64,000 nt of DNA from Nemania diffusa (lineage: Eukaryota > Ascomycota > Sordariomycetes > Xylariales > Xylariaceae). Where the stretch lies: NCBI GenBank assembly GCA_038501195.1, contig JBBPUQ010000010.1, positions 3,532,001 to 3,596,000 on the forward strand, in the 5' to 3' direction. A program made the position numbers and the translations under genes. This document shows positions 22,143 through 34,926 of this stretch, in pieces; position 1 is the stretch's first letter; every line of letters starts with the position of its first letter. The notes below the pieces were generated by a model, which was not told where the DNA came from, ran no database searches, and saw only the letters and a list, made by a program, of their open reading frames with translations.

Positions 22143-24834
22143 ATGTGACTTCTACTGTTGGTTTCAAGAAATGAGAATGAGCTAGGATAAGACTTCAATT
22201 TATATCTATGTGCGCCGCATGCTATTTAGAACGCTTTCATGTAAAAGTTGTTCCCAATTCCTCCAATGCGTAGAGGCTTCAAGAAGGCCGATTATACCGA
22301 ACCAATGGAGGGACTCTTTTTCACTTAATGGACCCTTTCAAAAGTACCATGTATTATATCTCCGAGGTGCTGACGTGGAGGTCTGCCTATGCGATCGTAG
22401 ACAGCTTAATTCTCACTAGTAAATTCGCTTATCGTCATACAGCCCTGATGCATGTGAATGTAGTACATGAAATCTGACATCATCCGCCATCGAAAGGTCT
22501 GAACAACACCAAGTATTACTTTGCGACATTTGCGTATTCACACTATTCAACCATTCGCCAGATTGCCACTACTTGTGTTGAAGCCATGCCAAGCCTAAGG
22601 CCTTATTCACCGCATTTCTTAGCTAATTGGGTTTGTTAGCTTCCTAGAAAACCAGAAACCTCACGATTAAATTATCCATGGCTAGTGTTAGTCTAACTCT
22701 ATTTATTATGTCGTGATGTTTAACGTGTGTTAGCTACTTCGTGAGATTTCTAGGTCCCGTTTCTTTCAAAGCAATTCATTTGAACCTGCTTCCGAAGAAC
22801 AGTCTGACTGGCTAGGTAAGGAAGACCCTAGAGTGAACTAGAAGGAATACACAGGAAAAGCCACTTCTCTTAAGCTGGACCGAATTAGAAACCCTCCTCT
22901 TCTCCAGGGGTCTGTTCACCTGCATCACCACAGTGTCAACTAAGGACCAGCGTTGATAATCTGGAGACACAAGTGTTACACTTTACAACGTGTAAACATG
23001 GGATATGTTCCACTTGTGGCTGGATAATAGCCGAAGCTGAATGTGCAACTTTGTTAATCAACCACAAGCTCCTTCCCAGTGTGGGGGTAAACGTGTTGAT
23101 GTTATTTATCTGATAGTTATAAGATGAGGGGTCGATGTTACGATAAGATCGTTTTCGATTAGTTGTGGGGGTAATAGGTGTACGTAAGAGAGTAAAGGGT
23201 CTTGAAATTAGGTTACATAACTCTTATATATCCTTTGGCGAGTTCTTATCAATCTCACCACTCGCTCTTAAAGTAGGCCTCTTGTTAAAATTAAGCATCA
23301 GTAATAATATTATAAAGAGTTTTGACAGACTTTAAGACTTCCTAAATTGGGCCATGTTACCGGTAGCGGTTTGGGTATGTTTACCTAAATTGCGATCTAT
23401 AAATGTCATTAAGTATGCAGCTTTATTTATTTATACTAAAACAACTAAGCATGTGTAGATTACTCAGTTACTATCCTTTGTTTAGCACTTTTCGAGAAGA
23501 CGTATAGATGGCTCCCCTTGTCTAGGCCGTTAGAGTACAAATAATTTCCACGGCCTGTTCATCGATTGTCGACTGAACTTCCGTGTATTGAAACGAAGCG
23601 TGCAATATGCACACAACGCACTCTAGAGGACTGGTCACGGCCATCTCAATCACTTCTAGAGATTTGAGGCAGTAAAAACAGTAGTCTAGTAAGGCAATCG
23701 AATAATATTGGTGTAGCAAAACTACTGTAAAAGCTGCGCAACAACCCATTCGGTCGATGCCGCCCATGGCCCATGTGCTCCCTAATAGAGGACTATCTCC
23801 TTGCTGGCTAATAAATAGAAAAATAAAAAATCTAGGGTCCTGATGACCTAATCAACATGACCCCCTGTAGCAGTGTTGCACGCACTGTCTCAGTATTAAA
23901 ATCGAGTAGTTCTTGGATTAGAGCCGCCATACAGTTAAGTGATATTATGGTAACTGATATATTCCATTTCTTATTAAGTATTCTTAATATAACTCATACT
24001 CCGGGCACTACCAAGTACTAAATTCCCTTGAATATTATAGCTAGTGATTAATTAAGATAACGCCGCTCACTGACCTTTGTTATCCATTTTCACCAGAATA
24101 CGTAAGTCTAGAGAATTACATAAGAGTGAGGTAGCTGAATAGGAATTGGACTATAGTAGACCATACAAGTTCAAAGGACCCTAGATACTACGGAGGACTA
24201 TAACTGATTTGGATATCTTCCCACTCGATCGCAACAATTAGCCTCAAATGCTGGTCTTTCGTCACTTATTATAGTATATATTACTACTCGCCCCACTCAT
24301 AAACTAACCGTGATATCCATAATTCTAACGCCAGCGGCTCTGGCGGCTCTGGCGGCGTTGGCGACTTTGGCGACTTACTTTTTTCTTTTCAGCTTTTATG
24401 AATGCGCTGCCACCTGGACGATGGCTGCTACCGTAGTATCGCATTCACAGCTGACTCAATGGGCAAATCTGACGTAATAGATAGGGTCTGCACCTCAGTT
24501 GCTGTGATTAAGCGGTATGGAATACCCAACTTGTAATCTAGCAACTGTTGGCGAAGTAGTGTAAGTAGTATTTATGGCAAACTACTAAGCAGTCTTGGCG
24601 ACACGAACAAATTTCAGAATATATAATACCCCGGCCATAACCAAAGTCAGCAGTAAGCTGAACAATCGCCGACCGTCTGGGATAGTTAATCGGTATGTAC
24701 CTAGTTTTGGTAGGTTAGTCACTTCGATATTGACTGCTCGCTTATTAAGTGCGAGAAACATCGACTTGTCTAGATAGAATGTGGCCTAAGCGACTACTGT
24801 CTAGGAGAAATAAAGTATGCTCTTCGCGTTATGC
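22143..24834. other. gene-free region with one dispersed repeat copy
   Basis: No gene is supported. It contains one copy of the dispersed repeat (23570-23745) and grades into the A+T block at its right end. The part adjoining 22143 should be the terpene synthase promoter. Confidence 0.5.
23570..23745 (-). repeat. dispersed repeat, copy A
   Basis: The reverse complement of this stretch matches 34740-34926 over its best part, including CTCAAATCTCTAGAA, GGCCGTG(A/G)CCAGTCCTCTA and GCTTCGTTTCAATACAC. Most differences are G/A and C/T transitions, as expected of RIP-mutated copies of one element. The element family is not recognised. Confidence 0.7.
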
Positions 24835-24841
24835 TAATTAT

Positions 24842-25062
24842 GTTAGAAATAAGCCTTCTAGATTGATTGAATTGATTAGTGTAATTATTGTTGTTATATG
24901 TCACCGCTGTTTTAAGAGATTTTTTTCTAGTATATAAAATAAGTATATAAATAAAACTTTTTAAAATAGAAAATATTTTTTTTTAGTTAAAGCTTTTTAA
25001 TATTTAAAATATAAAATTTAATTTATTTTTTATATATTTAATATATTTTTATAAAACTAAAT
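24842..25062. repeat. left long terminal repeat (mutated)
   Basis: Aligned by eye to the right copy with an offset of 5410-5411. Its outer part (before about 24925) is less mutated than the inner part. Exact ends and target-site duplication could not be fixed. Confidence 0.7.
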
Positions 25063-28000
25063 TTTTAAAATATTATTTTAATTAATATAAAAAGTTTAAA
25101 ATAAGTTATAATTTAATTTAATAATTATTTTAAAAATATAAATAATAAAACAATAAAAAAACTAGTTAATATTTAAATAAATAAATAGTTTAAAAATATA
25201 TTAATTTTTTTTATTAATTTTTTATTATATTTTTAAATATTTTAAATAATTTAAAATAATTTAATAATATAATAAAATAATAAATATATATATTTAAATA
25301 AATAAACAATATAATAAAATATATATTTTTTTTTAATTTTTTATTATATTTTTAATTAATTTAAAAGTTATATATTAGTTTTAATTTATATTAATTAATT
25401 TAAAAACTATAAAATTATTTTTAAAAATATTAAAATTGATTTAAAAGTTATAAATTAATTTTAAACTAATAATTTATTAACTTTTTTTTTTAAAAATTTT
25501 TTTTTAAAACTTTTAAATTTTTATTAATAGTTTTTTTTATTTATTTTATTTATAATTTTTTTTTTATATTAATTAAATTAAATTATTTTAAAAAGTTTTT
25601 TTATTTTTGTTTTATAAAACTTTTTATAAATTTATTTATAATTATTTTATTTATAAATATATATTTAATTTATAAATATTTTTATTAAACTTTTTATTTT
25701 AACTAATAATTATATATATTAATATATTTTAATTTAATTTTTAAAATTATTATTTTTTTATTTATTAGTTTTATTATTTATTAATTATTATATTTAATTA
25801 TTATGTAGCTTTTTTTTAATTTAAAGTTTAATTTTTTAAAAAATTAACTTATAAATAAACTTTTTTTTAAAATTTATAATAATATTAAAAGTTTTATTTT
25901 AATTATTAAAATAATAATAATATTTTATTTTATAGTTTTTTATTTTATATTAAAAAATATAATATTTTATTTTATATTAATAAAAAATTATTTTATTAAT
26001 AATAATATAATATTTAAAGTTTAAATTTAAATTAAATTAAATTAATTCAAAAGCTATAAAAATATATTAAAGTTTAATTTATAATTTTGTTATAAAATAA
26101 ATATTTTTATATTTGTATAAAAATTTTTAATTTAATAATAAATTTATTTAATTTATTAATTTTTTTAATATAAAAAATTTATAAAAGCTATAATAAATAT
26201 TTTTTTCGATTTTTTATTATTTTTATATTTAAAAATTATTCTAAATTATTATTATTAATTATTTAATATTTTTTTTAAAAAAACTATATAATAATTAAAA
26301 CTATTTTTTTTTAATTTTTTTTATAAATAATAATTATATTGTTAATATAAATAAAAATTAAAATATTTTTTTTAATATAATAATAAAGTTTATAAAAAAT
26401 TAATAAAAATTTTATTTTTTTTAATAAATTTATTAATTTTTTTTATTATAAAAATAATAGCTTTTATAAATTATATAATATTTTTAAAAAATTATAAAAT
26501 TATTAAAAGTTTTTTATAATTTAAAAATATTTTTATATAAATTTTTTTATTTAATTTAATATTTATAAAAATATTTATAATATTATATTATTTAAATTTA
26601 AAATTAAATTTAATTATAATAACTATTAAAGTTTTAAAAAAAATTTTAATTAAAATAAAAATATAAGTTTTTTTTTATTTATTAAAAAATTATTAATTTT
26701 TATAAATTATTAAATTTATTTTATATTTTTAAAAATTTTTTTTTTTTATTAAATTTATATATATAAATTTATATATAATTAAAAAAAAGCTTTTTTTTTA
26801 TTTTAATAAAGTTAATTTTTATTTAAAATTTTATTTTTTTATAATTAATTAAATAAATTCTTTTTATTTTAATAAATAAATTTTTTATTAAATATATTTT
26901 TAAATTTTTATAAAATTATAACAATAATAATAAATTCTTTTAATTAATTAATAGCTTTTTTTTTAATTTAATTATTAACTTTTTTAATAAATTAATTATT
27001 TTTTTTTTATTATTTTAATTTTTTTTAAAATAATAATAAAACTATTTTATTAATTTAATTTTTATAGTTTTTATAATTAATTTATTATATATTTTTATTA
27101 TAATATTTAAATATTTAAAATTAAATATAGTTTTTTAATAGTTTTTATAAAATATTACTTTAATATAAAAATTAAATTTTTAATTTATTAAATTTTTAAA
27201 AAAATTAACTTTTTAATTAATTAATTTAATAAAAATATAAAAAATAACTTATAATATTATTTTATATAAAAAAATAAAATAAAGTTTTTATAATAAATTT
27301 AATAAAAAATAATTAAGTTTTTTAATTATTATTTTAAATATTTTTAAATTTTTTTTTTTTTTTTTTTTTTTTTATAAATATATTTTTTAAACTAGTATTT
27401 ATTAATAAAAATATAATTTTTTTTATTTTTTTATATAATTTTTTAATAATTAAATTAAAAAAATTTTTTATTTAAATATTTTATAGCAAATTTTTTATAA
27501 TATTTAAATTTATATTTAAAAAATTATTTTTTAAAAAGTTTATATTACTATTAAAAATAACTTTTATATTAAAAATAATATTTTTAGTTTTTATAATTTT
27601 ATTAATTTAAAAATATTAAATATAATATATATTAAAAAAATTATAATTAATAAAAAAATTTATAAAAATTTTAAAATTAAACTTTTAGTTTTTTTTTTAT
27701 TTTTTTTTTAATTTATATAATTATTATATATATTTTATAATTAAATATTTTTAAATATATTAAATAAAACTTATAATTATTTATTATTTTGTTTTTTAAT
27801 ATAATAAAAAAATAAAAACATTTATAAAAAAGTTTTTAATTTAAAAGTTATTTAAATATTTAATTATAAAAATAAATTATTATTTTAATAATTTTAAGTT
27901 ATAAATATTAAAACAGTTTTATATTTATTTTTATAGTTTTAATTTTTTTTTTAATAAATTAATTAATATATTTAATATTTTTATTTTATATTTATATATA

Positions 28001-30252
28001 TAATATAAAAAGTTTTATTTATATATTATAATTTTTTTATTTATTTTTATTATAATTATTTTTAATTATTAATATATTTTAATTTAATTTAAAAAATATA
28101 ATAATATTTTTTAAATATAACAATAAAATCGATTTTTAAAATAATAACTAAAATAAATATTTAAAAATTAATTTATAATAAATATAAAGTTTATAAAATT
28201 TTTATAATTTTTTATAAAAATATAAAAATTAATAGCAATTTTTTTTTTATTTTTATAAATATTTTTTTAAAAAATTTATTAATTTATTTTATAATTTTTT
28301 TTTTATATATTTTTTATAGTTTTTAATTTTGATTTAATTATTTAATAATTTTTTAATTTTAATTTTAAAAATTTAATTTATTAAATAATTTAAAAATTTA
28401 ATATTAAAATATTTTAATTATAAATATTATTTAATTAAATCTTTTTTTAAAATATTTTTTTTTATATATAAAGTTATAAAATTTTTTTTTATATAAAAAA
28501 TATTATAATTAGTTAATAAAAATAAATATTTAATTATAAATTAATTAAATTAATTTTAAAGTTTATAAAAAATTAAATTATTAAATTAATATAAAATATT
28601 ATTTATAAATTTATTATTTTATTAAGTTTTTTATTTATTTAATATTTTTAAAAATATTAAATTAATAATAATTTTTTTAATATAAATTATATTATATAGT
28701 TTTATTATTTTTAATTTTTTTAATTTTTAAAATTTAATATTTATATTTTTATAAATTAAAATTAAAAAAATAAAGTTTTTAATATATATATAATTTTTTA
28801 AATTAATAGTTTAAATATTATAAAATTATTTTATTTTATTAAATATATATATATTAATATTTAAATTTAAAATAATTAAATTTTTTAATAAATAAATTAT
28901 TTTATTATTATAAATAAAATATATAAATATAGTTTTTATTATTTTTTTAATTAGTTAAAAAATTTTTTTTTTTTTTTTTTTATTAACTTTTTACTTTTTA
29001 TTTTTAATTTTTTTTATTAGTTTTAAATTTTTAATAAAGTTTTTTTTAATTAAAGTTTTAACTTTTAAATTTATAAATTAATTATTAAAAATTAATTTAA
29101 AAAAAAAATATTAATATAATTATTAAAAATAATAAATTATTTTATATATTATATAAAAAAAGCAATTTTTAAAATTAATATTTAATTTTAGCTTTTTTTA
29201 AAATATTAAAAATTTTTTTTTTTTTTTTAAACTATTAAGTTTATTTGATTTTTTTTTTAAAGTTTTTTTTTATTTTAAAATTTTTTAGTTTTATTAAAAG
29301 TTTTATTTAAATTTTTTTTTAATTTTTTATTACTAAAAATAATAATAAAAAAAAATTTTATTATTTTTTTAATTTTTAATAAAAGTTTTTAATAAAATAT
29401 ATATTTTTAAAATTTTATTTTAATTTTTTTATATATTATTTTTTTATTTTATATAACTTTTAACTAGCTAATTATTAAAATAATTATTTATTTAAATAAA
29501 ATTATTAAAAAAGTTTTTTTTAAATCGATTATTATAAAATAATTATTTTTAAAATTAAAATTGCTATATTTAATAGTTTTATTTATTATATTTATTTAAA
29601 AAAAGTTTAAATTAATAAATTTTTAAATATTTTATTAAAAAGTTTTTTTATTAAAATTATATATTTTTTTTATAAATTAATTCAAAAAAAAAATATTATA
29701 TAATTTTTTATTTTTTATAAAAAGTTATATTATTAATTAATAAATTTTTTATTTTTTATAATAATATATTTATATTTTTAAAAAATAATAAAAATTATTT
29801 ATTTTTATAATTTTTTTATTTAATAATAATATTTATTATATTTTTTATTTATATAAATATAAATATTTCAGTTAATATTAAAAACTATTTTTTTTTTAAT
29901 TATAAAATTTATAATTTTTATAATAAATTTATTATTACTTTTTTTTATTTATAAAATTATAAATAAAACTTTTTATATTAATTTAAATTAATTTATAAAG
30001 TTATAAAAATAATTAATAAAATTAAATTTTAAAAATTTTATAATTTAAAAAGTTTTATTTTTATATTAAATAAACTTTTTAATTTTTAATTATAATATTT
30101 TTATTAAAAACTTTTTATTTTATTAATAAAAGTTTTTTTATTTAATAAAAAAAATAAAATTATTATTAGCTATTTTATTTAATTAATTAAACTATTATTT
30201 TATTATAAATAGTTTTAGTTTTAAATTTAAAAAATATATAAAATTTTTAATT

Positions 30253-30472
30253 ATTAAAAATAAACTTTTTAAATTAATTAAATTAATTAATATAATTATT
30301 ATTATTATATATTACTATTGTTTTAAAAGATTTTTTTTTAATATATAAAATAAATATATAAATAAAACTTTTTAAAATAAAAAGTACTCCCTTTTAGTTA
30401 GAGCTTTTTAGTACTTAAAATATAAGGCCTAATTTATCCCCTATATATCTAACAAATTACTACCTAGTTCAG
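30253..30472. repeat. right long terminal repeat (mutated)
   Basis: The outer half (from about 30385) keeps C and G (for example CCCTTTTAGTTAGAGC, AAGGCCTAATTTATCCCC), where the left copy reads T or A at the matching positions. The mutation therefore fades toward the element's outer edges on both sides. Confidence 0.7.
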
Positions 30473-30476
30473 TCCC

Positions 30477-30841
30477 GCTTGTATGTACCTAGGAAACAGC
30501 AAGGCTGATAATTGGAAGAGGTGTATTCTGGATCAACGTGCCCCTACTATCCAGAGAGGCGGCACCTGCACGCTCTTTATGGGTCTCTTGCTCCGATGTT
30601 TCGCATTGTAAAAATGAACAAACCTGGCCCCAAATTGTCTACCCGGCCGGCACAAGGAGTCCGGGGCCGGCTTTTTAGCTCCTCATTTAGTCCCCCGCAC
30701 TTCACGCTATTTTTAGGGTATGCGGGGTGCGCAAGGTCCGTCTATGTGTAAATAAAATGTCAAATACCGAGTGACACCCACGGCATGTTCCTATTACATC
30801 TTTCCTTAAACTAAACTCGAGATATATCAATAGCTCTCGCA
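30477..30841. other. intergenic: promoter region of the ThuA-like gene
   Basis: Normal base composition returns abruptly. A short frame at 30512-30751 has no family features. The region should contain the promoter of the gene at 30842. Confidence 0.45.
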
Positions 30842-31516
30842 ATGAGTAGCCAAGAAAGGTTCCGTGTCCTGGTCTTCAGCAAAACCGTGGATTACAGACA
30901 TGACTCTATCCCCGCAGGCATCGAAGGTCTAAAGAAGCTTGGCGCTTCGACTAACTCTTTCACCGTCGAGGCCTCGGAGGACGCATCCCTCATCAATGCT
31001 AACTTCTTATCGCAATTCAAAACCATCGTGTTTCTATCCACAAGCGGCGAGTTTCTCACGAAGGAACAACTGCATGGGTTGAAGACATACATCAACAATG
31101 GCGGGGGATTCGTCGGCATTCACTGTGCCTCATCAGGCATGCGCTCGGAGCCATGGTACGGCGAGCTGGTGGGCGCCTATTTTACGAATCACCCAGAGCC
31201 ACAACATAGCATCGTGAGGGTTGAGAATAAGGAGCATATTATACTATCTGAGTTCCCGGAAGAGCTGAAATGGTTTGATGAATGGTACAACTTCACATGG
31301 AATCCGCGCGATAAGGTGACAGTCCTGCTGTCGACAGACGAATCGCTTTACAGCGGTGGCACGATGGGTAGTGATCATCCCCTGGCCTGGTGTCGTGAGT
31401 TTGATGGTGGCCGATCCTTTTATACTGCTCTGGGCCATTTCGATGACGCATTTGCGAATGAGGTTTTTATGAAGCATGTGTTAAACGGCATTCTTTGGAC
31501 AGCCCAGATCGTTTAG
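30842..31516 (+). CDS. ThuA-like domain protein
   Basis: Single exon, 224 aa, matching in length and order the ThuA (trehalose-utilisation) family, which has a glutamine-amidotransferase-like fold. Visible features are a beta strand then YRHDSIPAGIEGLKKLG near residue 20, the FLSTSGEFLTKEQ segment, GGGFVGIHCASSGM at about 86-100, and the C-terminal HPLAWCREFDGGRSFYTALGHFDDAF. The family is linked to sugar (trehalose) catabolism in bacteria; the fungal role is not established. No signal peptide, so presumably cytosolic. The stop lies only 38 bp from the stop of the convergent amidase, so the two 3' ends may overlap as RNA. Confidence 0.92.
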   Translation: MSSQERFRVLVFSKTVDYRHDSIPAGIEGLKKLGASTNSFTVEASEDASLINANFLSQFKTIVFLSTSGEFLTKEQLHGLKTYINNGGGFVGIHCASSGMRSEPWYGELVGAYFTNHPEPQHSIVRVENKEHIILSEFPEELKWFDEWYNFTWNPRDKVTVLLSTDESLYSGGTMGSDHPLAWCREFDGGRSFYTALGHFDDAFANEVFMKHVLNGILWTAQIV

Positions 31517-31554
31517 TGATCCATACTTCAATTGACGTACCAAGTCCCTCAATC

Positions 31555-33420
31555 TTACAACGTCTTCCAGTCAAATGCCTTCTCCCAAGCTGCTGCGACT
31601 TTGAGGCAGTCAATGTCTCTGTATTTGCGACCGATGATCTGCATCCCTACTGGCAACTTCACGCTTGGGTCCTCGCGAGCGGGCGAAAACCCGACCGGTA
31701 GAGAAAGAGCAGGATGTCCAGTGCCTAGGATGTTCACGTCAGCTAAATATTTATGAAGTCTTTGATGGGAGATTAAAAACTCTGCTTACTGTTGAAGGGA
31801 CAAGTATTGGCTATAAGACCGGCCGTCATGCCCATGAACTTCAATGGCTCTTCGTTGTACCCGGCTTCTGGCAACCGAATCGGTAGGTTAGGTAGCGTAG
31901 GTGTGATTAAAACATCGACATCCTTCAGCGCTAAATCGTACGCATCCTATTGCAGTGTCAATGTTTCGTAGGGCAATCAAGAAGCGGTAGATGTTTACGT
32001 ACGCCAACCGCCTTCAACAAGTTCATGCACTTTGAATGAATTTTGGGGCCATGACGCTCCTGAGCCCACAGGTATGCGAGATAGATGTACGAAGCTCCCG
32101 GTCCAAGAGCCTCGAATTGGGTTTGTGTGAGCTTCTGGCCGACCAACTCGCATCGATCTGGAAAGTGTAGTTGTTTTCGCCCATGCCTATCCCCAAGCAA
32201 CGAACCCCGGGGGCATGACGAAGTAGCAACCATCCAAGCAATTGGTGCTTCTAGGTGCTTTGGCACCGAGACAGAAGAAATCGTCGCTCCAAGCTCGCTC
32301 AACTTTATTGCCGCAGAGTGAACGGAAGCCACAACATTTTCGTCCTGGCCGGGAATTTGGAATCCCTCAGATAGAATCCCAACCTTCACCCCATCAAGCA
32401 TGGTCTCCTTTGGCAAGCTGGCCAACGCATCTAAATCTTGAACAAACTCCAGTTGGTACCCTCCAAGCTCGATTGGTGGCTGGCGATCGTCCCACCCGTC
32501 GCTTCCGGCAATGACTTCAAGAAGAAGAGCACAGTCCCGAACAGTCTTCGCCATCGGACCAGCATGGTCGATCGTAGCATCCATGCCCAGTATACCGGTG
32601 TATGGGACCAACCCCCATGTCGGCTTAAGCCCAACGATACCACAGGACGAGGCCGGAATGCGAATACTACCGCCCTGGTCGCCACCAATGGCAAGGTCAA
32701 CAGACCCTGTAGCTACAAGTCGCCCGCTTCCGCTGCTTGAGCCGCCGGTGCTGTATCCTTTTGCATAAGGGTTGTGAACGAACCCGGTGACGGCTGTGCA
32801 CGAGAGAGCCTCCATACAGGAATTCTCGCAAGCTTTACATTGTTAGCTACGGAACTATGTCGCTGTCACCGGCTGCTGCGAGGGTTTAAGGGATCTGACC
32901 AGCTTTTCCTGTTATCGTAGCCCCGGCGTCCATGATCCGCGTAGCAATTGTCGCGTCGACCTCGGGAACCCATTCCACCATCGATGTGCCGTTAGTGCAC
33001 CTCACGCCGGCGAGAGCCACATTATCCTTGAGCGCTACCGTCCGCCCTTCCAGTGCGTTGCTCTTCGGGGCGGTGCATTTGGCTGTCACCTGACGTCATA
33101 TGAGCGCGATCTACGATGGAGTGATTCCAATGCCGCTTGTGACCCAGCGACTAGTAATGGCATACCTTAGTTGCCCAGGCGCCAAACTCGTTATCCTCGG
33201 GGATATGAATGTCTGTTCGAGGATACTTCTCCAAGTCTGGCCGTGGCTGGATTGGTCGGTCATCTGGCAGTGAGTCCACAGCGGCCTCAAAGCTAGTAAG
33301 CAGTGCGCTGAAGTCTCCGACGAGAGATTCAGAGAGCTCGAGCCCGGCTTTCTTGAGCACCGGCTTCAGTTCGTCGCCTGTGACTTTGATGGCGCCTGAT
33401 TGAAATTGGACGAGAGCCAT
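31555..33420 (-). CDS. amidase (amidase-signature family)
   Basis: Hydrolyses amide bonds with a Ser-cisSer-Lys triad; the natural substrate is unknown. Exons (minus): 33420-33166, 33089-32900, 32832-32003, 31946-31790 and 31724-31555, with introns of 76, 67, 56 and 65 nt; 533 aa in frame, normal for the family. The catalytic Lys is at residue 106 (VALKDNVA). The signature [12 protein letters not shown] spans about 174-185, with the cis-Ser near 180, and the nucleophile Ser is 204 in [28 protein letters not shown] and [12 protein letters not shown] complete the pattern. Introns 2 and 3 needed care: GKA joins to CENSCMEAL through a GTAAAG-ended intron, and LKAVG joins to [11 protein letters not shown]. 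There is no signal peptide. An alternative frame around 32023-32241 is not a frameshift; the main frame continues correctly. Confidence 0.93.
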
Positions 33421-34560
33421 TGGGAATACCTTTTTTACTCAAAGATGGTCCGTCAAAATGATCGAAATGCTGACTTGGTGATGGAGAATGTGAAAAGGAG
33501 GGGTACGCACAGCTTCGATGACATACCTACTCAATATATAGTGCGCGGTTAAGCGATCTCCGCCAATCTGCCAGCTACTAAACATATGCAAGCTTCTGTG
33601 TGCTTTCTCTTTCCTAACTCATCAGCACCGCGAAACCCACTAACCGGCGACCGTCCAATATGCGAATACGACCTAGATAGATTTGACCACTCACGTTAGC
33701 ACCGCGGGGGAGGGGTTGCATGGAGATGAGCATTCTGATTGCAACCTCTTTTAAGTCGATTTTCTGACTAGGTATAATACGAATGCGGGTATAATATGGA
33801 TAATTATAGCTCTCGCTAGCAAAGAGTTCGTCGAATATTTGAATAGTTTTGCTATATAAGCATGCATTGAAGGGCCCGTTCGATATCCCCTACACACCGA
33901 CTTTGGAAGTCGTTTTGATAGCACACTTGTATAGCGGCGTTGCCGTTTCGAACGCGGTCGACGGCTTAACCGCCGTGCAACGTGCCCCGGGAGGCAAGAA
34001 AGTAGGTATTCTTATCATTCTATACTTGGCTGCACTCGTTATTCCTGCTGGGAAAAGCGTCTAGGGATCTATCAACACTCTACCTTGCCCTTAGGATGAC
34101 ACTGGGGTAAACCTCTCTTTCCCGACATTTTATGACACTAGGTCCCTAACGAAGGAATGGTTAGGATGGCTCTCTAGTACCCAATAACCCTATTTACAAT
34201 TTCTAAGCTGATGCCGAGGGTTCGCTGGCCAAGAGAGCCGTCAATGACCTGAAGCCGATCGCCTCACAGGTCTCATAGACGAGTTAACATTCGAGCCTAG
34301 ACCCAGGGCTTCGAGGTCAGTTATATCTTCACCGATAAGGATAGGTAGATACGAACTATGTACCCATCTTCAGCCATACATCTAGACCTTACTTCTCTAC
34401 CTCGAAAATAAAATTAATTCGAAGTAATTGCTATATTACACCGCAAATATCACCGTCATAACTATGAGGAAGTGAAAGGTATTAATAACAGGGGTTTATA
34501 TGTAGGGCTTGAAACCTAATTATATTTAGGTTATAATTTTCTAGGAGTCTTAATGCCCAC

Positions 34561-34562
34561 AG

Positions 34563-34643
<81 letters not shown>

Positions 34644-34647
34644 TCTT
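34561..34647. repeat. 12-bp tandem repeat (CTCTCTCTCTTT)n
   Basis: About seven units of a 12-bp pyrimidine motif. Because 12 is a multiple of three, an open frame encodes a Leu-Ser-Leu-Phe run, but nothing around it looks coding. Strong polypyrimidine/polypurine asymmetry could favour H-DNA. Confidence 0.9.
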
Positions 34648-34739
34648 CTCGAAGAGAGAAACCAGCCTATTTATACCGAGTCAGTATGGGCGACACGGCC
34701 ATATGGGGGATAAGTTGATTAAGTTATCAAGGCCTAGTT

Positions 34740-34926
34740 TTTCTATTACACAAGCACGTCTCTTAGTAGCAGCCCCTTCGGAGGTCTTCTACACTAAAAA
34801 TATACAATGTTTTTACCAGATTACTTGTTTCTTTGCTCTCAAATCTCTAGAAATGATTAAATGGCCGTGGCCAGTCCTCTAAAGTGCGTAGTATGTATAT
34901 TGCAAGCTTCGTTTCAATACACAACT
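34740..34926 (+). repeat. dispersed repeat, copy B
   Basis: Matches the reverse complement of 23570-23745; the shared blocks and transition-type differences are given under copy A. It lies on the other side of the A+T block in opposite orientation. Confidence 0.7.

Larger units (their letters stand above)
24835..30476. mobile_element. RIP-destroyed LTR retrotransposon (A+T block)
   Basis: About 5.6 kb. From about 24905 to 30370 the sequence is almost only A and T. The two ends are direct repeats offset by about 5410 bp: the left arm near 24842-25062 and the right arm near 30253-30472. Shared landmarks are TGTTTTAAGAGAT/TGTTTTAAAAGAT, ATATAAATAAAACTTTTTAA, and AGAGCTTTTTAGTACTTAAA/AAAGCTTTTTAATATTTAAA. 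Differences between arms are overwhelmingly C-to-T and G-to-A. That is an LTR pair whose internal region was saturated by RIP or a comparable cytosine-deaminating process. No reading frame survives, so copia or gypsy class and transcription direction cannot be told. A size near 5.6 kb fits either. Confidence 0.8.

Noticed and set aside
24905..30370. A+T block as a centromere or mitochondrial insertion
   Set aside because: Direct terminal repeats and transition-only differences point to a mutated LTR element; mitochondrial DNA would retain genes or GC clusters.
32023..32241. Apparent frameshift in the amidase
   Set aside because: The main frame runs on through [30 protein letters not shown], which fits the family; the other frame is a shadow.
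34553..34882. Plus frame with Leu-Ser-Leu-Phe repeats as a protein gene
   Set aside because: It is only the translation of a 12-bp pyrimidine satellite followed by a dispersed repeat.
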